Notes: generated from the sequence alone by a model not told the origin. A stretch of DNA of 64,000 nt from Parietichytrium sp. I65-24A (GCA_012862575.1 BLSF01000016.1:248001-312000); one strand, 5' to 3'. Positions 50,861 to 61,730 are shown, counted from the first letter of the stretch. Program-made: numbers and translations.

Positions 50861-52235
50861 CTAAAAGATGAGTTTCAAAATCCCAGTGTCACTGAGGTAC
50901 CCAGCAGTGTTGTCTACAAAAGCGAAAAACACATAACGGTTAGAAACAACGGTCCGAACGGTCCACTTACCAAGTCAATTCTGTACGCTCAAACTTACGG
51001 TGCTTGCCATATTGGCACTGGAGATTGTTGTAATCGCCACACTTTTTCATTGGATAAAAGCGGCCCAGAATTTCGCGGTGCAACAGAGTTGCGTAGGGGC
51101 TCTTATCCGTCTCGCCAAGAGGGATGCGGTGGAACAACTCGCAAGGAAGATAGTCCCACTTTTCATGAGTCTCAGCCATTGCGCTGTCCAGCAAGACTGG
51201 GCCAGTCGACTTGAGCACGCCAGCAGAAGACTTTTTGCGCAAGACGCGGAACACGTCAAACCAGAATGGAGCGCCGATAGGCGATGACATGAGCGAATTC
51301 TGCACGTATTCATTGTACTGGTAAGGGCTCTGAATGATGCCCACACGATCTTTCGGAATCAAATGCCAAAAGTTGCGAAGCGGCTCATAATCCAAATCCG
51401 CGTAGACGCCTCCGAAACGATGAAGGATAAAGTATCTGGCTGCGTCCGCGCGTTGAATGTTGAACTCATAGCCGTCGTACACATCCAAGAACCACGGGTA
51501 GTGCTCCTCAATAAGCTCGCGTGCAGTTTCGTCCGACCAAAGGATGTGCGTGTACTCCGGTTCCGGGAAGAGCTCCTTCCATTTCGCGTGCCACAGGGCA
51601 TACTTTTCAGGGACTGGACCGAGGATCTTCCACTGTTGATGAATGATCTTCGGAACCCTAGGAGACAAGGTATTATTATCACTCGTGTCCACCTCGCCCT
51701 CGTCCAAGTCGACCGGAACTTGAAGGGCTTCGGCCAGCATGTTTTTCGCGCTAATCTCTTCAGCGACTTGGCAGGCATTGCGGGGTTGCAAAAACACCAT
51801 CGAGTAACCGGTGAGCAACACAAGAAGCGACGCCGCTCCACACAGAGCGACAAGAATAAGCTTGCAGCACCCCGCGCGGCTGAATCTGCACCGCCCGGAG
51901 CTCGTCGCCGACGACGACGCTGGTTTCCTCACATTCGAAAGCCCGAACTGCGGCTGATTTTCTTGGCAAGACGCCTTGCGCAAGCATTGCATCGAGCACA
52001 CATTGAACGAGCAGCAGAACGTCAACAGTCCCATCACCAGCCTGAAGCTCGCCGTGCACCTATGCATCATCCCCAATACAATCCTCCCCACTCGTGACCT
52101 CCTCGACGCTCCGCTGGGCGAGCTGCCGGACCCTTTCTCCACGTCCACTAAATTCGAACCGAGACATTCCCCGTGGTCCGCAACGAAACCGACAGAGTCC
52201 TCCGCCGACTTGCCGCCCTTGCTCCTGTAAATCAT
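50861..52235 (-). CDS. Type II membrane glycosyltransferase, GT32/OCH1-like, member C, with a C-terminal intron
   Basis: Exon 1 is 52235-50999 and exon 2 is 50913-50861, with an 85-bp intron having a GTAAGT donor and a TTTTGTAG acceptor. Splicing gives 429 residues ending HHNTAGYLSDTGILKLIF, which aligns with the ends of members A and B. Without splicing the frame would end in an unrelated tail (RKFERTELTW). Two hydrophobic segments lie at the N-terminus (about 63-82 and 123-150), so the stem is longer than in A and B. The DXD motif in YADLDYEPL is near residue 278. This member is more diverged than A and B are from each other. It lies convergent to them. Confidence 0.85.
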
Positions 52236-53985
52236 CTCTCTCTCTCTCTCTCTTTCTCTCTCCTTCCTGACTTCCTGACTTCCTCCTCTTCTAGCCGAGC
52301 ACGCTAACTAACTCCAGCGCGGCGGGGACACTCGCGCCTCTTGCTTCTTCCCGGCTCTCCTCTCTCTATTTTGGCGCGGACTCCCACAGGTTCTCTCTCT
52401 CTCACTCACTCACATCAGTTTCGGATCTGTCTTCTTTCTTTCTTTCTTTTTCTGTTTCAAGTTTTCGTTCTGTCTCTTTCCGCCTTCTTCTTTCCTTGTC
52501 TACGCCTCCTCTATCTTCTCTCAGCCATTATGCAAAGTGCTAGACGAAGCAGTAGCATCGAGCTTCGTCGATCACAAGTAACTGCTCAGTAGGCAGGTTA
52601 CTGTGGGTTCTCGCGGCTCTGAATCCGACTAGGACGTGGTTAGATGATGGCCTATGCTCTTGAGTGGTTCTTCGCGGCTCGCTAGGGTCGCGGAATTAGC
52701 TGAATTGGGTGCCCACTCTTATGGAGAGTCATTATGGGAGCGCACTATGGGACGCTATGGCAAGACGTTGGTGAGGTTTTAAAGGGGTTGTAAGGAGTTG
52801 TGGGAGAGGACGGAGTCCTGTTATATTTAGTTATCTGTCTTGATTGTGCTTCTGTTAGGTTGGCTCGCACTGGAGGGACAGCATTCGTTACGGGACACGG
52901 TAGAGGTGCTGAAGAACAGCCAGTGAAAATGGGCTTCGGCAATAAACCTTGAAGAAATGTCTCAGTACGCATATCCTCATGCCGTTTCAGAACTCTTTTA
53001 TGTCTAGCAGATTATTTCACCATTCTCTTCCAGGTCCTCACACAATACCATGCACGAGACGTCGCTGCGCGGGTCCTGAATCTTCCTTTCTCCCAACCTC
53101 GACAACATGCGTGGCAAACAAGCCGCATAGGACCCATCTACTCCTATCCCTAGCAAACTCTCGCCAGCCCTCCAGGCGAGTAACCACTTCATTCCAACCT
53201 CAGGTGAACGACCTATCCTACCTGGTGACCCTATCCATATATATCCATATCCCTGATTCTCATCCCAGTCGAGGAGCCTTCGTGTCACTCGGGGGCCCCT
53301 GTTACGAGGGTTTTGGAAGCATTAGACCGATGATTTCGTTTATTTCGTTACAGAACTTGGGAGGAAGACGCACCATAATTCGCTTAAGAGCCGACAGTTC
53401 ACGTGCGCACTGGCCCGTGTGACAGTGAACACATAGATTAGAGAGCTTCAGTCAACAATCAAAATTTGAGAAAATCGTTCATTCATTCATTCATTCATGC
53501 ATTCTTGTTCTTGAAATCACTTCATCGATGCGTAGCGTGGTATGCGTGGATGCTTTCCGCGAACAAAGTACTTGCACGAAGTTAGTTGGAGCTGCCAGGA
53601 CTGTGAGGCGCACGAAGGTGGGTAAGTGAGTAATCTTGCGTCGTGGATTGATTGTGTCAATCTATTTGTGGCGATTGGAGATGTGTGATTGTGGCGACGA
53701 CAAGTGTGTGAGGCGACGGGGGCCAAGGTGCGGGGATGCAAAATTTCCAACTAGGCTGTGGACCTACGCCGATCGGGAGCAGTCATGATGTGACCAGAAC
53801 ATCTCCAAACCCTGGCATGGCGAAGAAGAGCGTCCTACCGCGCCTCTTACATCTCTTACCGCTGGCTGGTGATTGCACTGCAACTTGAACTTGACCGCGA
53901 GCGCGAGCCTGTGACTGGTACTGTACTGTATACTCACTGTCAGTACCAACTGAGACTTTCCGGACTTTCCGGCAGGAGAACATCC
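52236..53985. other. Intergenic region upstream of glycosyltransferase C
   Basis: About 1.75 kb without a recognised gene. (CT)n directly precedes the member C start on the plus strand, reading (GA)n in its leader. Further TTTC and CATT runs occur near 52435 and 53480. Confidence 0.5.
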
Positions 53986-54186
53986 AGCCAGCTTAGCCAG
54001 CTGGCCACTTTTCACGCTTCACATTTGTGTTTCGCGCAAACTGGCCGCGCTGGTCGCGAACAATGTTCACAAGGATAACAACGCCAATGATGACGAACTC
54101 TTGCTTCCTTGATTGGTCGTGGTGACCAGCGCCGCCAGTTCGCGCGAAACACAAATGTGAAAAGTGACCGGCTGGCTAAGCTGGCT
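53986..54186. repeat. Long inverted repeat (about 63-70 bp arms, 68-bp spacer)
   Basis: The arms are 53986-54055 and 54124-54186, read in opposite directions. They match with few substitutions, apart from a 7-base extra piece in the left arm. Landmarks are AGCCAGCTTAGCCAG at the outer ends and CACATTTGTGTTTCGCGC inside. A transcript could fold into a long stem. The structure also resembles a MITE with long terminal repeats, but I see no clear flanking duplication. Confidence 0.85.
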
Positions 54187-54974
54187 GTTTCACAAGCACG
54201 GACATTCTAGACCATGGAAGCGGCTGCAGGTTGCTCGGTAAGCCCGCAAGGTAGCACAAAGGGAGAGCCCCGAGGAAAAGGTCGTGTAGAGCACCACCGC
54301 GCGTGGTGATACTGAGATCCAGAAGGCTTGCGTTGTACAACATTGCACTGAGATATCAGTCCAACATTCCTACAATCTCCCACGTCTGCCTGACACTGAC
54401 AGACTGAGTCGACATTTGCCAACGGATCGAACTGATCGAACCCAAGAAGTGGGTTGGAAGATCGAGACGGATCCAAAGCATTTTGTATTCCTCGTATGCG
54501 TACTGGTATATTTGTGTTTGTTTAGGTTAGGTGACACAACACTCGCTATTCTAAAAGTTCCCGTTGTTCGACTCACATGTATTCTTGCTTCCAAGCAGAA
54601 AGAATTTATTTAACCCTGTTCAATTCAAGATAATTAAAAAAAAATAAAAAAAGCAAAACCAAGAACGAAGAGTGAGCGAAGAAAAAAAGTTGCAATTTTT
54701 GTCTCAAAAGAAAAGGTAGCAAAGTGGGTGAGTTGACTCGCACGCGACTCCGTTCTTTTTGCGCATCAGAGGAAACTCGGAATGCTTCAAAGAACTTGAA
54801 ATGTTTGCAAAAGCGAGCACGAGCGCAAGAGCACCCAGGAAGAATAGCATGTCAGGAACCGGCAACGGCATTAGGAGGAGGAGATAGCTCTGTCAGCGAA
54901 GCGCGCGGAAAACGTTCCGTTCTCCAACGAAGGGAACGATTTTTGCTGGCTTCAGAAGTGAATGCGGAGACTTA
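54187..54974. other. Spacer downstream of the HSF gene
   Basis: About 790 bases. A-rich near 54630-54720. No recognised gene. Confidence 0.5.
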
Positions 54975-56180
54975 TTAGTTGGCTCCGACCTCTTGCGTTG
55001 GCAAAGCGTTCTTATAGTTTAGAACAGCGTTCTGGATCTGGGGAAACGAAAGCACATCTGGGAATGCGTCTCTTAATGCAGCGTCGCTCTTTGAAGTCTC
55101 TGACTTGATCGCCTTCTTCAAGAAGGCAAGGACCTTCTGCACGGAGGCAGGGTCCAGTTGTGTGGCATCCGCAACTACCTTTGCGGTGGTAGCTGTGGAT
55201 TCAGTGTTTACAGTGCCACTGTTGGATATCGACAGCGCATTCGAGTTGGACGACTCGGACATGAACTTCACGTCGGCTTCCAACTCATCGGCAAGTTCTG
55301 TCTCGAAAAAGTTGCCGGTGTCACTCAAGTCAAAAATGTCATCGATGCACTCGAGATCAATCGGAAGTGGTTCCAAAATGCTCTCCTCCTGCGCCTGCAG
55401 AGGCTCGGAGAACTCTCCTTCTTTCTTTACAAGAGTGATCTCCACGTCTTCCTCAGTGCCCGCGCAGGAAGGAGATGAAGCAGAGCTGGATGCGGGCAGC
55501 GCCAGCTCCTCGCGATCGATACTGGACGAACCTGAGCGGCTGCACTTGTCCACTTCGTCGTCGGTGTCTTTCATCTCTTCGTCTTCGTCAGGCTCCAGAG
55601 ATGCATGATCCATGGACCGCAGGCGTTTTCGTCCAGGACTCGAAGCATCTGAACTGAGCGCCAGAGGCGAATTGGATGGAATATTCACAGGGAGTCTCAC
55701 AGAGCTGACTTTGCCGTCGGACTTCTTCATGACATCGACCACGCCGGCGTTGTCCAGAACGTTGAGCACGCTATCCAGCTGGGTGCGCAGGTCGTCCACG
55801 ACGTCCTGAAGCTTGGCCACTTGCGACCGCAGCTCCTGCACCTCCACCTGCGTCGCGGCGCCGTTCGCGTTTACGTCGGAGCGCGTCTTTCGCCTGATTT
55901 CCGTGACCAACTCAGGCTTGTCGCGCAGAAAGTTTTTATGGGCAAACGACCACCCGCCGTTGTGCGCATCCAGTTTCCGAAACCCGTAAAAGTGCAGCTG
56001 CCGTATGAACGTCTGCAGACTGCCCTTGAAGTGCTGTTTCAGCGTCTCCTCGAATCTTTCGCTGTCCTTCACCACGTACGACAGCCCGTCATCGCTCCAT
56101 CCGGCAATATCGTTCGGAATCGTCTCTGTGATCGTCTTCAGTTTCTGCAAGAAAGGTGGCAACGGCGCGTGCCGACTCAT
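54975..56180 (-). CDS. Heat shock transcription factor (HSF)-type protein
   Basis: 401 residues. The HSF DNA-binding domain occupies about residues 6-100: PPFLQKLKTITETIPNDIAG, WSDDGLSYVVKD, and the recognition helix TFIRQLHFYGFRKLD. The last replaces the commoner FVRQLNMYGFHK. A heptad-patterned region (about 112-145, VQELRSQVAKLQDVVDDLRT) is the likely trimerisation coiled coil. The rest is acidic and Ser-rich, consistent with an activation region, ending in an amphipathic segment near the C-terminus (VQKVLAFLKKAIKSE). HSFs bind nGAAn repeats. Stramenopiles usually have many HSF-like genes, not all for heat stress. Single exon. Confidence 0.9.
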   Translation of the reverse strand: MSRHAPLPPFLQKLKTITETIPNDIAGWSDDGLSYVVKDSERFEETLKQHFKGSLQTFIRQLHFYGFRKLDAHNGGWSFAHKNFLRDKPELVTEIRRKTRSDVNANGAATQVEVQELRSQVAKLQDVVDDLRTQLDSVLNVLDNAGVVDVMKKSDGKVSSVRLPVNIPSNSPLALSSDASSPGRKRLRSMDHASLEPDEDEEMKDTDDEVDKCSRSGSSSIDREELALPASSSASSPSCAGTEEDVEITLVKKEGEFSEPLQAQEESILEPLPIDLECIDDIFDLSDTGNFFETELADELEADVKFMSESSNSNALSISNSGTVNTESTATTAKVVADATQLDPASVQKVLAFLKKAIKSETSKSDAALRDAFPDVLSFPQIQNAVLNYKNALPTQEVGAN

Positions 56181-57944
56181 TCTCTTGGCCCTCTTCTTCT
56201 TCTTCTTCTTCTCACAATCCCTGTCTCAAGTTTTTCCTCTCGGCCACAACAGCTAGCTTTTCTCCAAAGCTAGCCACGCACCTGCCAAACACAGTCAACA
56301 GAGTGCGCGCTCTCCTAGCGGCTTGCGAGGACACTCGCTCTCCGACTGTCCCAGCTGTCCCAAACAACAACCCACGTCGTTACGTCGTTACGTCGTTGGC
56401 CGGTCCTCCGAGTATCCTCTGCCCCCAGGTAACCGTCTAGCGCTTGCTAGCGATCACACTCTCACTGTCCCCGTGGGCACTCGCTCGAATGAGCAAATTA
56501 CTCTCTCTCTCTCCCTCTCTCTCTCTCTCTGACGGGTGTACGCGCGTACCCTTTTTATCGTGTCCCTTACCGCTCTCTCTCTCTCTCTCTCTCTGTGTTT
56601 CTTCTCGCAATTATGGTTTCTATCTCCGCGGATTGTCTCTCGTTCTGACGTTGCTCTACTGCTACCGTTCTGACTATTCGTGCAGTACTGTGCTCCTCAG
56701 GTAAGGATACTCCTGTGCCGCCACTAGGGACGAAGCAACCTGCTGATCGTAGCGCTTCGGTAGAGTATTCCATAGATGGGAGATATGGGTAGGAGCCGTA
56801 GAATGCGGTATGCTGGAATATGTGAGGGCTAAGATCGGCATAGCTGCCCAGCTGCAAACCGCTCAACCGAGGGCTAGAGGTTTGGACTATATGGGCGTAG
56901 AGGGAGAAGGTAGGTGCAGCGCTATGAGTGATGTTCTGGATCCTTCGAATAGGAGTTCCTACACTCCCGAGTGGTCCTTAGTAGTCATTATGAACCGTTA
57001 TAGAAGTGTGGGCCAGGCTGGACAACAGGCAGTTAGAAGAGGTAATAAGCTCCTCTTAAGAGAGGAGGGTGGAGAGTGGGCAGGTAGAGTAAACTGGCTA
57101 GCGTATGGTGTAGCTGCGGTGTAGCGGGTGGGAGGATTGTTTGGGTGCTATTGGGTAGGTAAGAATGCTGGGAAAATATCTTTTTGATGACTTTGTGTTA
57201 CCATGGCTACCAGAGAGTGCACAGCTTCGAACTTTTCTTTATTTTTCTTATGAAATCAAACAAAATGTCTATCTTTTCTCCTGCCCTTTTCTTTTTCTTC
57301 CTTTTTGGTTTCTGCAATTTGATGTGATAACACTTTTCCTTTTTTAACACGCTAGCTAGCTGGATCGAGTGATCTGATCTCTCTCCCACACTGTCAAATC
57401 AATCAGTCAGTCACTCATTCAAAAGGAGCGTTCAGTTGACAGTGAACAATGAACAGTACTTAGCAGTCTCGTATCCATACCGGTACCGTGCCGTAGTACG
57501 GGCAGTACGGGCATTCATCCGTTTGGTGGCGATGATCGCGATGATCCGAGTTATCATGATCATGATGATGGATAAAATAGATCATCTTGATTCTGTCGTT
57601 ATCATGATGCATGAAACACTGACACTGACTTGTATTTAGCAGTCTATCAGTTCCCCGTCCTTGCAAACCTTTGTGACAGCTTTGTTCAATGAAATAAAAC
57701 AAAGAGCGGTCAGAAAGTCATACCTCCTCTACCTACTCCCACCTGGGGAGTGCGGACGGGGAGTGTTGGCACAGTGCGCCGAGAGACTGGTTTACCTACT
57801 TTTAGTGCTAGAAACGGAGTAAGAGCTGGCATTGGTGGGGCACTCGAGTGGGAGTTTTAGGCAAGTATTGACACTCTGAAATCCAGGTCTTGTGTGAATC
57901 TCGAGATGAATTGCGTTCCGCATCAGCCGTTCCGAAAGTTGTCA
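56181..57944. other. Intergenic region upstream of HSF
   Basis: About 1.76 kb. (CT)n runs at 56502-56531 and 56574-56594 would lie as (GA)n in an HSF leader. A TACCGGTA palindrome lies at 57478. Open frames of about 100 codons are present, without domains. Confidence 0.5.
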
Positions 57945-57990
57945 CACCCCACCTTCCGAAGGGTTTGTTTACGCTCTCACTTCGTGACTG
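57945..57990 (+). mobile_element. Micro-element copy E (46 bp)
   Basis: It begins CACCCCACCTTCCG and ends GTGACTG, sharing the GGGTTTGTTTACGC core with the others. It is flanked by perfect 9-bp direct repeats AAGTTGTCA at 57936-57944 and 57991-57999; the match runs one base further. The flank is not low complexity, so this is strong evidence of insertion. Confidence 0.85.
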
Positions 57991-58529
57991 AAGTTGTCAC
58001 GGTCTTGCGGATGGATAGAGCCATGATGCCGCTGTACCGAGTACTCGAGTACCATGGGACTTGAATGAATTATGCCTTTTCAAGTTCGTGACCTGCTCAA
58101 CCGTCCGAACGTGGCAATTGCGCTGACGGACTAGAAAACACTTTGCCAATCTTGGTTCTGTTCTTGACATGTGCTGGTTCGTGCCATAGTAATACGGCAA
58201 GATGAATCTGTTGCATTTGTTTTCGAGAGCCGCTAATGGCGCTTGGGCGAGCCTTACCAAATTGTAAGAAGCGAGGCAATTTCCCATTCTTGGTTCTCCT
58301 TTGAATATGCACACGGATTGGATTGCCTCGCAAGGGGCGGCAAGAAACCTCCTGGAAAACGTGACTTACTGAATACGAATGGGAACTCGGGGGTCGTGAC
58401 AAACACAAGGCATGGAGAGAAAAGTAAGGATGACGTGCTGGTCCTGGGTTTCTCTCCAGATTACTAGTCGACAGTCATCTTGTTGCAGCACGTATGTTCC
58501 CACCCCACTATGACAGGGGTTACAGCTGC
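57991..58529. other. Intergenic region with a palindrome
   Basis: No gene. One GTACTCGAGTAC palindrome lies at 58041-58052, about 50 bases beyond copy E of the micro-element. Confidence 0.5.
58041..58052. repeat. 12-bp palindrome GTACTCGAGTAC, copy 3
   Basis: Exact copy in non-coding DNA. Confidence 0.9.
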
Positions 58530-58835
58530 TCACTGTCGTTCAATTCCGCTTCCGCTGGTACTGGTATGTTCTGGACATTCAATCAAATCAATGATCTTGG
58601 TGCTTCTTATCAGCTCCACTTGCACTACCTCGCCAGGATTCAGTGATGAACTCTTTGTAGTTGCAGATGAAAAGCGAAAGCGAGGATTGCCAGACTCTCT
58701 TCCGAAAAACTTCGTCGCAAGCACCCATTCTGATTGGATCCTGCCCCAAGGCCCTTGGTAATCATACCATATCTCCGGAAAGCAACACATTGCTTTCGAC
58801 GCTGCAACCATTCTTCTGGCGTCATCAAGTTTCAT
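58530..58835 (-). CDS. Possible small hypothetical protein
   Basis: 101 residues from the ATG at 58835, starting MKLDDARRMVAASKAM. Composition is protein-like, with segments such as FPEIWYDYQGPWGRIQSEW and VVQVELIRSTKIIDLIE. It has no signal, membrane segment or recognised domain. It could be a real small gene, a piece of a spliced or decayed one, or chance. Confidence 0.3.
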   Translation of the reverse strand: MKLDDARRMVAASKAMCCFPEIWYDYQGPWGRIQSEWVLATKFFGRESGNPRFRFSSATTKSSSLNPGEVVQVELIRSTKIIDLIECPEHTSTSGSGIERQ

Positions 58836-59525
58836 ACCACTCGTCTGAACTACGACAAGCCCAAACCTCAAACAAGCAAACTTGCTTCATGAAAAGGTTG
58901 TAATTAAGCGAATTAGTCTCTACTTTTGAATGCAAGAGAGAGAGAGAGAGAGATTGAGAGAGACAGAACTTTGAATTCTGGTTTTACATCGTCGCAAACC
59001 TTTTCACGAGCTCCAGGCCGGCCAGGCTACACACCCAGCTGGATCACGCTGCCGCGATACGTTTGCCAGACACCTCGAATTTGGGCTCGTTCATACTCTC
59101 AAAAAAATCGACACAGCATCTTCTTCCTGTCGAGCAAAGCAAAACCCACAGCAAGACAACAACGATGAGACTACGGAAAAAGAATCATGAGTTATTTTTT
59201 GGGAAATTTTGAGTGTGAAAGATAGTTACGAAGAGTACGCGCACAGCGAAACACTAAGGTCAAACAAAAGTAAGCGCAACAGATACTTTGTCGAACAACA
59301 AACGACAAACGAGTGAGCTTGACAGGCACGACAATAGACAACAACAGAGTGCCGGCCATCGCAAGTCAGTCAGTCAGTCTTGCTGCCCGCCCGTCCACAC
59401 ACTTCATACCAATGTTTTGGCCATCAGCCCAGGAAGTGGTGACACGAAGGGGCTTTCACTGCCAAGACATTCAATGGAGTGGTGGAGATTCGCGGACAGA
59501 GGACACAAAGAGAAAGGATCTGAAC
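58836..59525. other. Spacer downstream of the tetraspanin gene
   Basis: About 690 bases including an (AG)n run at 58935-58952. No gene. Confidence 0.5.
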
Positions 59526-61502
59526 TTAGATCTGTGGAGCAGATCTGTCATTAGTCACTGTGCGATTGAGGTTTTTGCCTCTGTTGATTTCGGCAAGAAG
59601 GCCACCGCGACCACCTCCCATTGGGGGTCTAGCAGCAGGAGCTCCTCCGCGAGCACCGCCACCGCCAAACATGCCGCCGCCGCCGCCACCGCGGCCAAAC
59701 ATGCCGCCACCTCCTCCACGGCTAGGAGCTGGAGCTGGAGATGGAGCTGCACGAGCAGCAGGAGCGCCGCCAAAGCCAGAGGATGGAGCACCAAAGCCAC
59801 CACCACGAGGGGCACCTCCGAAGGATGGAGGTGGTCCGCGTGGAGCGCCGCCAAAGGATGGTGGTGGGGACTGACCAAAGGCGTTTCCAGAAGGTGATGG
59901 CGAGCTTCCACCAAAGCCTGAAGAAGGTGGCGGACCGCTAGGAGATGAGGCGCCGCCAAATCCTGGTGGAGGGCGACCAAATCCAAACATTGGCTTCATG
60001 CGCGAGCTAACGCGGTTTCCGATACCCTTCATCTTCGATCCAAAGCCGCCACCAGCACCAGCACCTGCACCAAAGTTGTTTGGAGCAGGCACGTCGTTTC
60101 CGAAGCTAGATCCTCCAGCAGGGGCACCAGAGCCGCCGCCAGGCCTGGAGCCAAAGCCAACAGCACCGGCACCACCGCTGCTACCTCCAAATCCACCGGT
60201 GGATCCACCGCCGAAACCAGAGCTACCACCACCGCCAAAACCAGAGCTACCGCCACCTCCGCCAAAGCTTGGTGGTGGGCCTGGTGGTGGTCGAGCAGCA
60301 CCAAAGCCAAATTTCATGCTGACGCGGTTAGCGGCGTTACGAACCGCCCCTCCAAAGCCCGAGTAACCAGCACCACCAGATTGCCCTCCGCCAAAGCTGT
60401 TTGGAGCAGGGACATCAGAATTGAAGCCGCCAGCGCCAGCTCCAGAAGGAGAGGAGCCAAAGCCACCAGGAGAAGAACCAAAGCCAGTGTTGTTCGCGGC
60501 ACTGCCAAAGCCACCGCCAGCACCAGCACCAGGGCCGCCAAAGCCGCCGAATCCACGGGTGGAGATGCGAGCACTGACGCGGTTGCCAAAGTTCTGCACC
60601 TTGCGGCCAAATGCGGAAGTCTGCTGGCCGCCACCAAAGCTTGGCGCGTCGCCGCCGCCGTAGGCGTTCGGACCAGGAGCAGAAAGATCAGTGACAGATC
60701 CTTTGCTAGGGGACGCCTTCGTGGGGAGGCCTCCGTCGTACCCATCGTCTCCCATGAATCCCCCTTGGCTAAATGGTACCCAGTACAAACGCATAGCAGA
60801 AATCCAGGACGTGATCTGGATGACGACCAGTACGCCAAATACGGTGGCGAGGATCGGAGTCTGATCCTGGAAGAATTGGGAGACCGCGTCCTTGCAGAAG
60901 AAGTCGTCCTCAATGTTGAGTTGTTTCTTGAGGAGGGACTCGCAAGCATCGGTGAACTCGTCGTCCGTGCAGGTCAAGTTGGACAAGTTCACATCCGCGC
61001 ACCTGCTGCCGGTGGTGATGGTGTACTTTGCTGCGTATGTGGTCTCCAGATCATAGCCGCAGCATTCAAGCATGTCCTGGGTCTCCACCCACGCATCGGC
61101 ATTTTCTGCCTGGGTAGCCCAGATGAAGAAGTTCTGCTCGGCGGTGTCCTGCGCTCCAGTGGCACTGGCATCAAGATCAGAGATGGTCTGAATGTCGTTT
61201 GCATACAGGAGGATGTACACACTTCCGGAGATGGTGATGAGAATGGTGAAGAAGCACATGATAATGAAGAAGACCAGCGCCCATTCCGCGTGCGCGCATC
61301 GCGCAAACAAGCCAGAAAGAGACACGATCACCCACAGGCCCAGGAGCCCGATGAACGCGATGTACGCCGCCTCAGGAGGCACCAGGAAGATGCCCTCCCC
61401 GCCCAGGAACGCGTACAAGACAAAGCCCAGACCGCTCAAGCTCACCATCGTCCACAGGAACGTGCTGAACAGCAGCGTCTGCCGGCTGCAGCAGATGACC
61501 AT
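59526..61502 (-). CDS. Tetraspanin-like protein with long Gly/Phe-rich tail
   Basis: 658 residues. Four membrane segments lie in the first 245 residues: about 12-33, 45-65, 74-98 and 215-240. A large loop between the third and fourth carries the CCG motif in LECCGYD (about residue 142) and further cysteines, as in tetraspanins. The remaining about 415 residues are an unusual cytoplasmic tail of Gly, Phe, Ser and Pro, with FGG and GFG repeats. Three related basic modules occur in it: FGRKVQNFGNRVSARI, VRNAANRVSMKFGFG and SKMKGIGNRVSSRMKPMFGF. Ordinary tetraspanins have tails of a few tens of residues. The tail could self-associate or bind partners. Single exon, with CT-rich DNA upstream. Confidence 0.82.
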   Translation of the reverse strand: MVICCSRQTLLFSTFLWTMVSLSGLGFVLYAFLGGEGIFLVPPEAAYIAFIGLLGLWVIVSLSGLFARCAHAEWALVFFIIMCFFTILITISGSVYILLYANDIQTISDLDASATGAQDTAEQNFFIWATQAENADAWVETQDMLECCGYDLETTYAAKYTITTGSRCADVNLSNLTCTDDEFTDACESLLKKQLNIEDDFFCKDAVSQFFQDQTPILATVFGVLVVIQITSWISAMRLYWVPFSQGGFMGDDGYDGGLPTKASPSKGSVTDLSAPGPNAYGGGDAPSFGGGQQTSAFGRKVQNFGNRVSARISTRGFGGFGGPGAGAGGGFGSAANNTGFGSSPGGFGSSPSGAGAGGFNSDVPAPNSFGGGQSGGAGYSGFGGAVRNAANRVSMKFGFGAARPPPGPPPSFGGGGGSSGFGGGGSSGFGGGSTGGFGGSSGGAGAVGFGSRPGGGSGAPAGGSSFGNDVPAPNNFGAGAGAGGGFGSKMKGIGNRVSSRMKPMFGFGRPPPGFGGASSPSGPPPSSGFGGSSPSPSGNAFGQSPPPSFGGAPRGPPPSFGGAPRGGGFGAPSSGFGGAPAARAAPSPAPAPSRGGGGGMFGRGGGGGGMFGGGGARGGAPAARPPMGGGRGGLLAEINRGKNLNRTVTNDRSAPQI

Positions 61503-61690
61503 CTTTGCTCTCGCTCACCCCCTCTCTTCCAGCGGCACTTGCTCGTCTCTGCCTGCCTGCCTGCCTACCTTCCTTTACCCTCGCGTGCCTGCTGCTTCCG
61601 AACAGACCAACGCGCTCTGCGTCTCTGCGTACACAACCTATACAACACAATGCATGCACAACAACAAACACACTACCGTGGACCTGCTCA

Positions 61691-61730
61691 CAGTTTACAG
61701 TGTTTACAGTGTTTACAGTGTTTACAGTTT
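61691..61730. repeat. 9-bp tandem repeat (ACAGTGTTT)n
   Basis: About four units upstream of the tetraspanin start, next to a (CT)n run. Confidence 0.85.
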
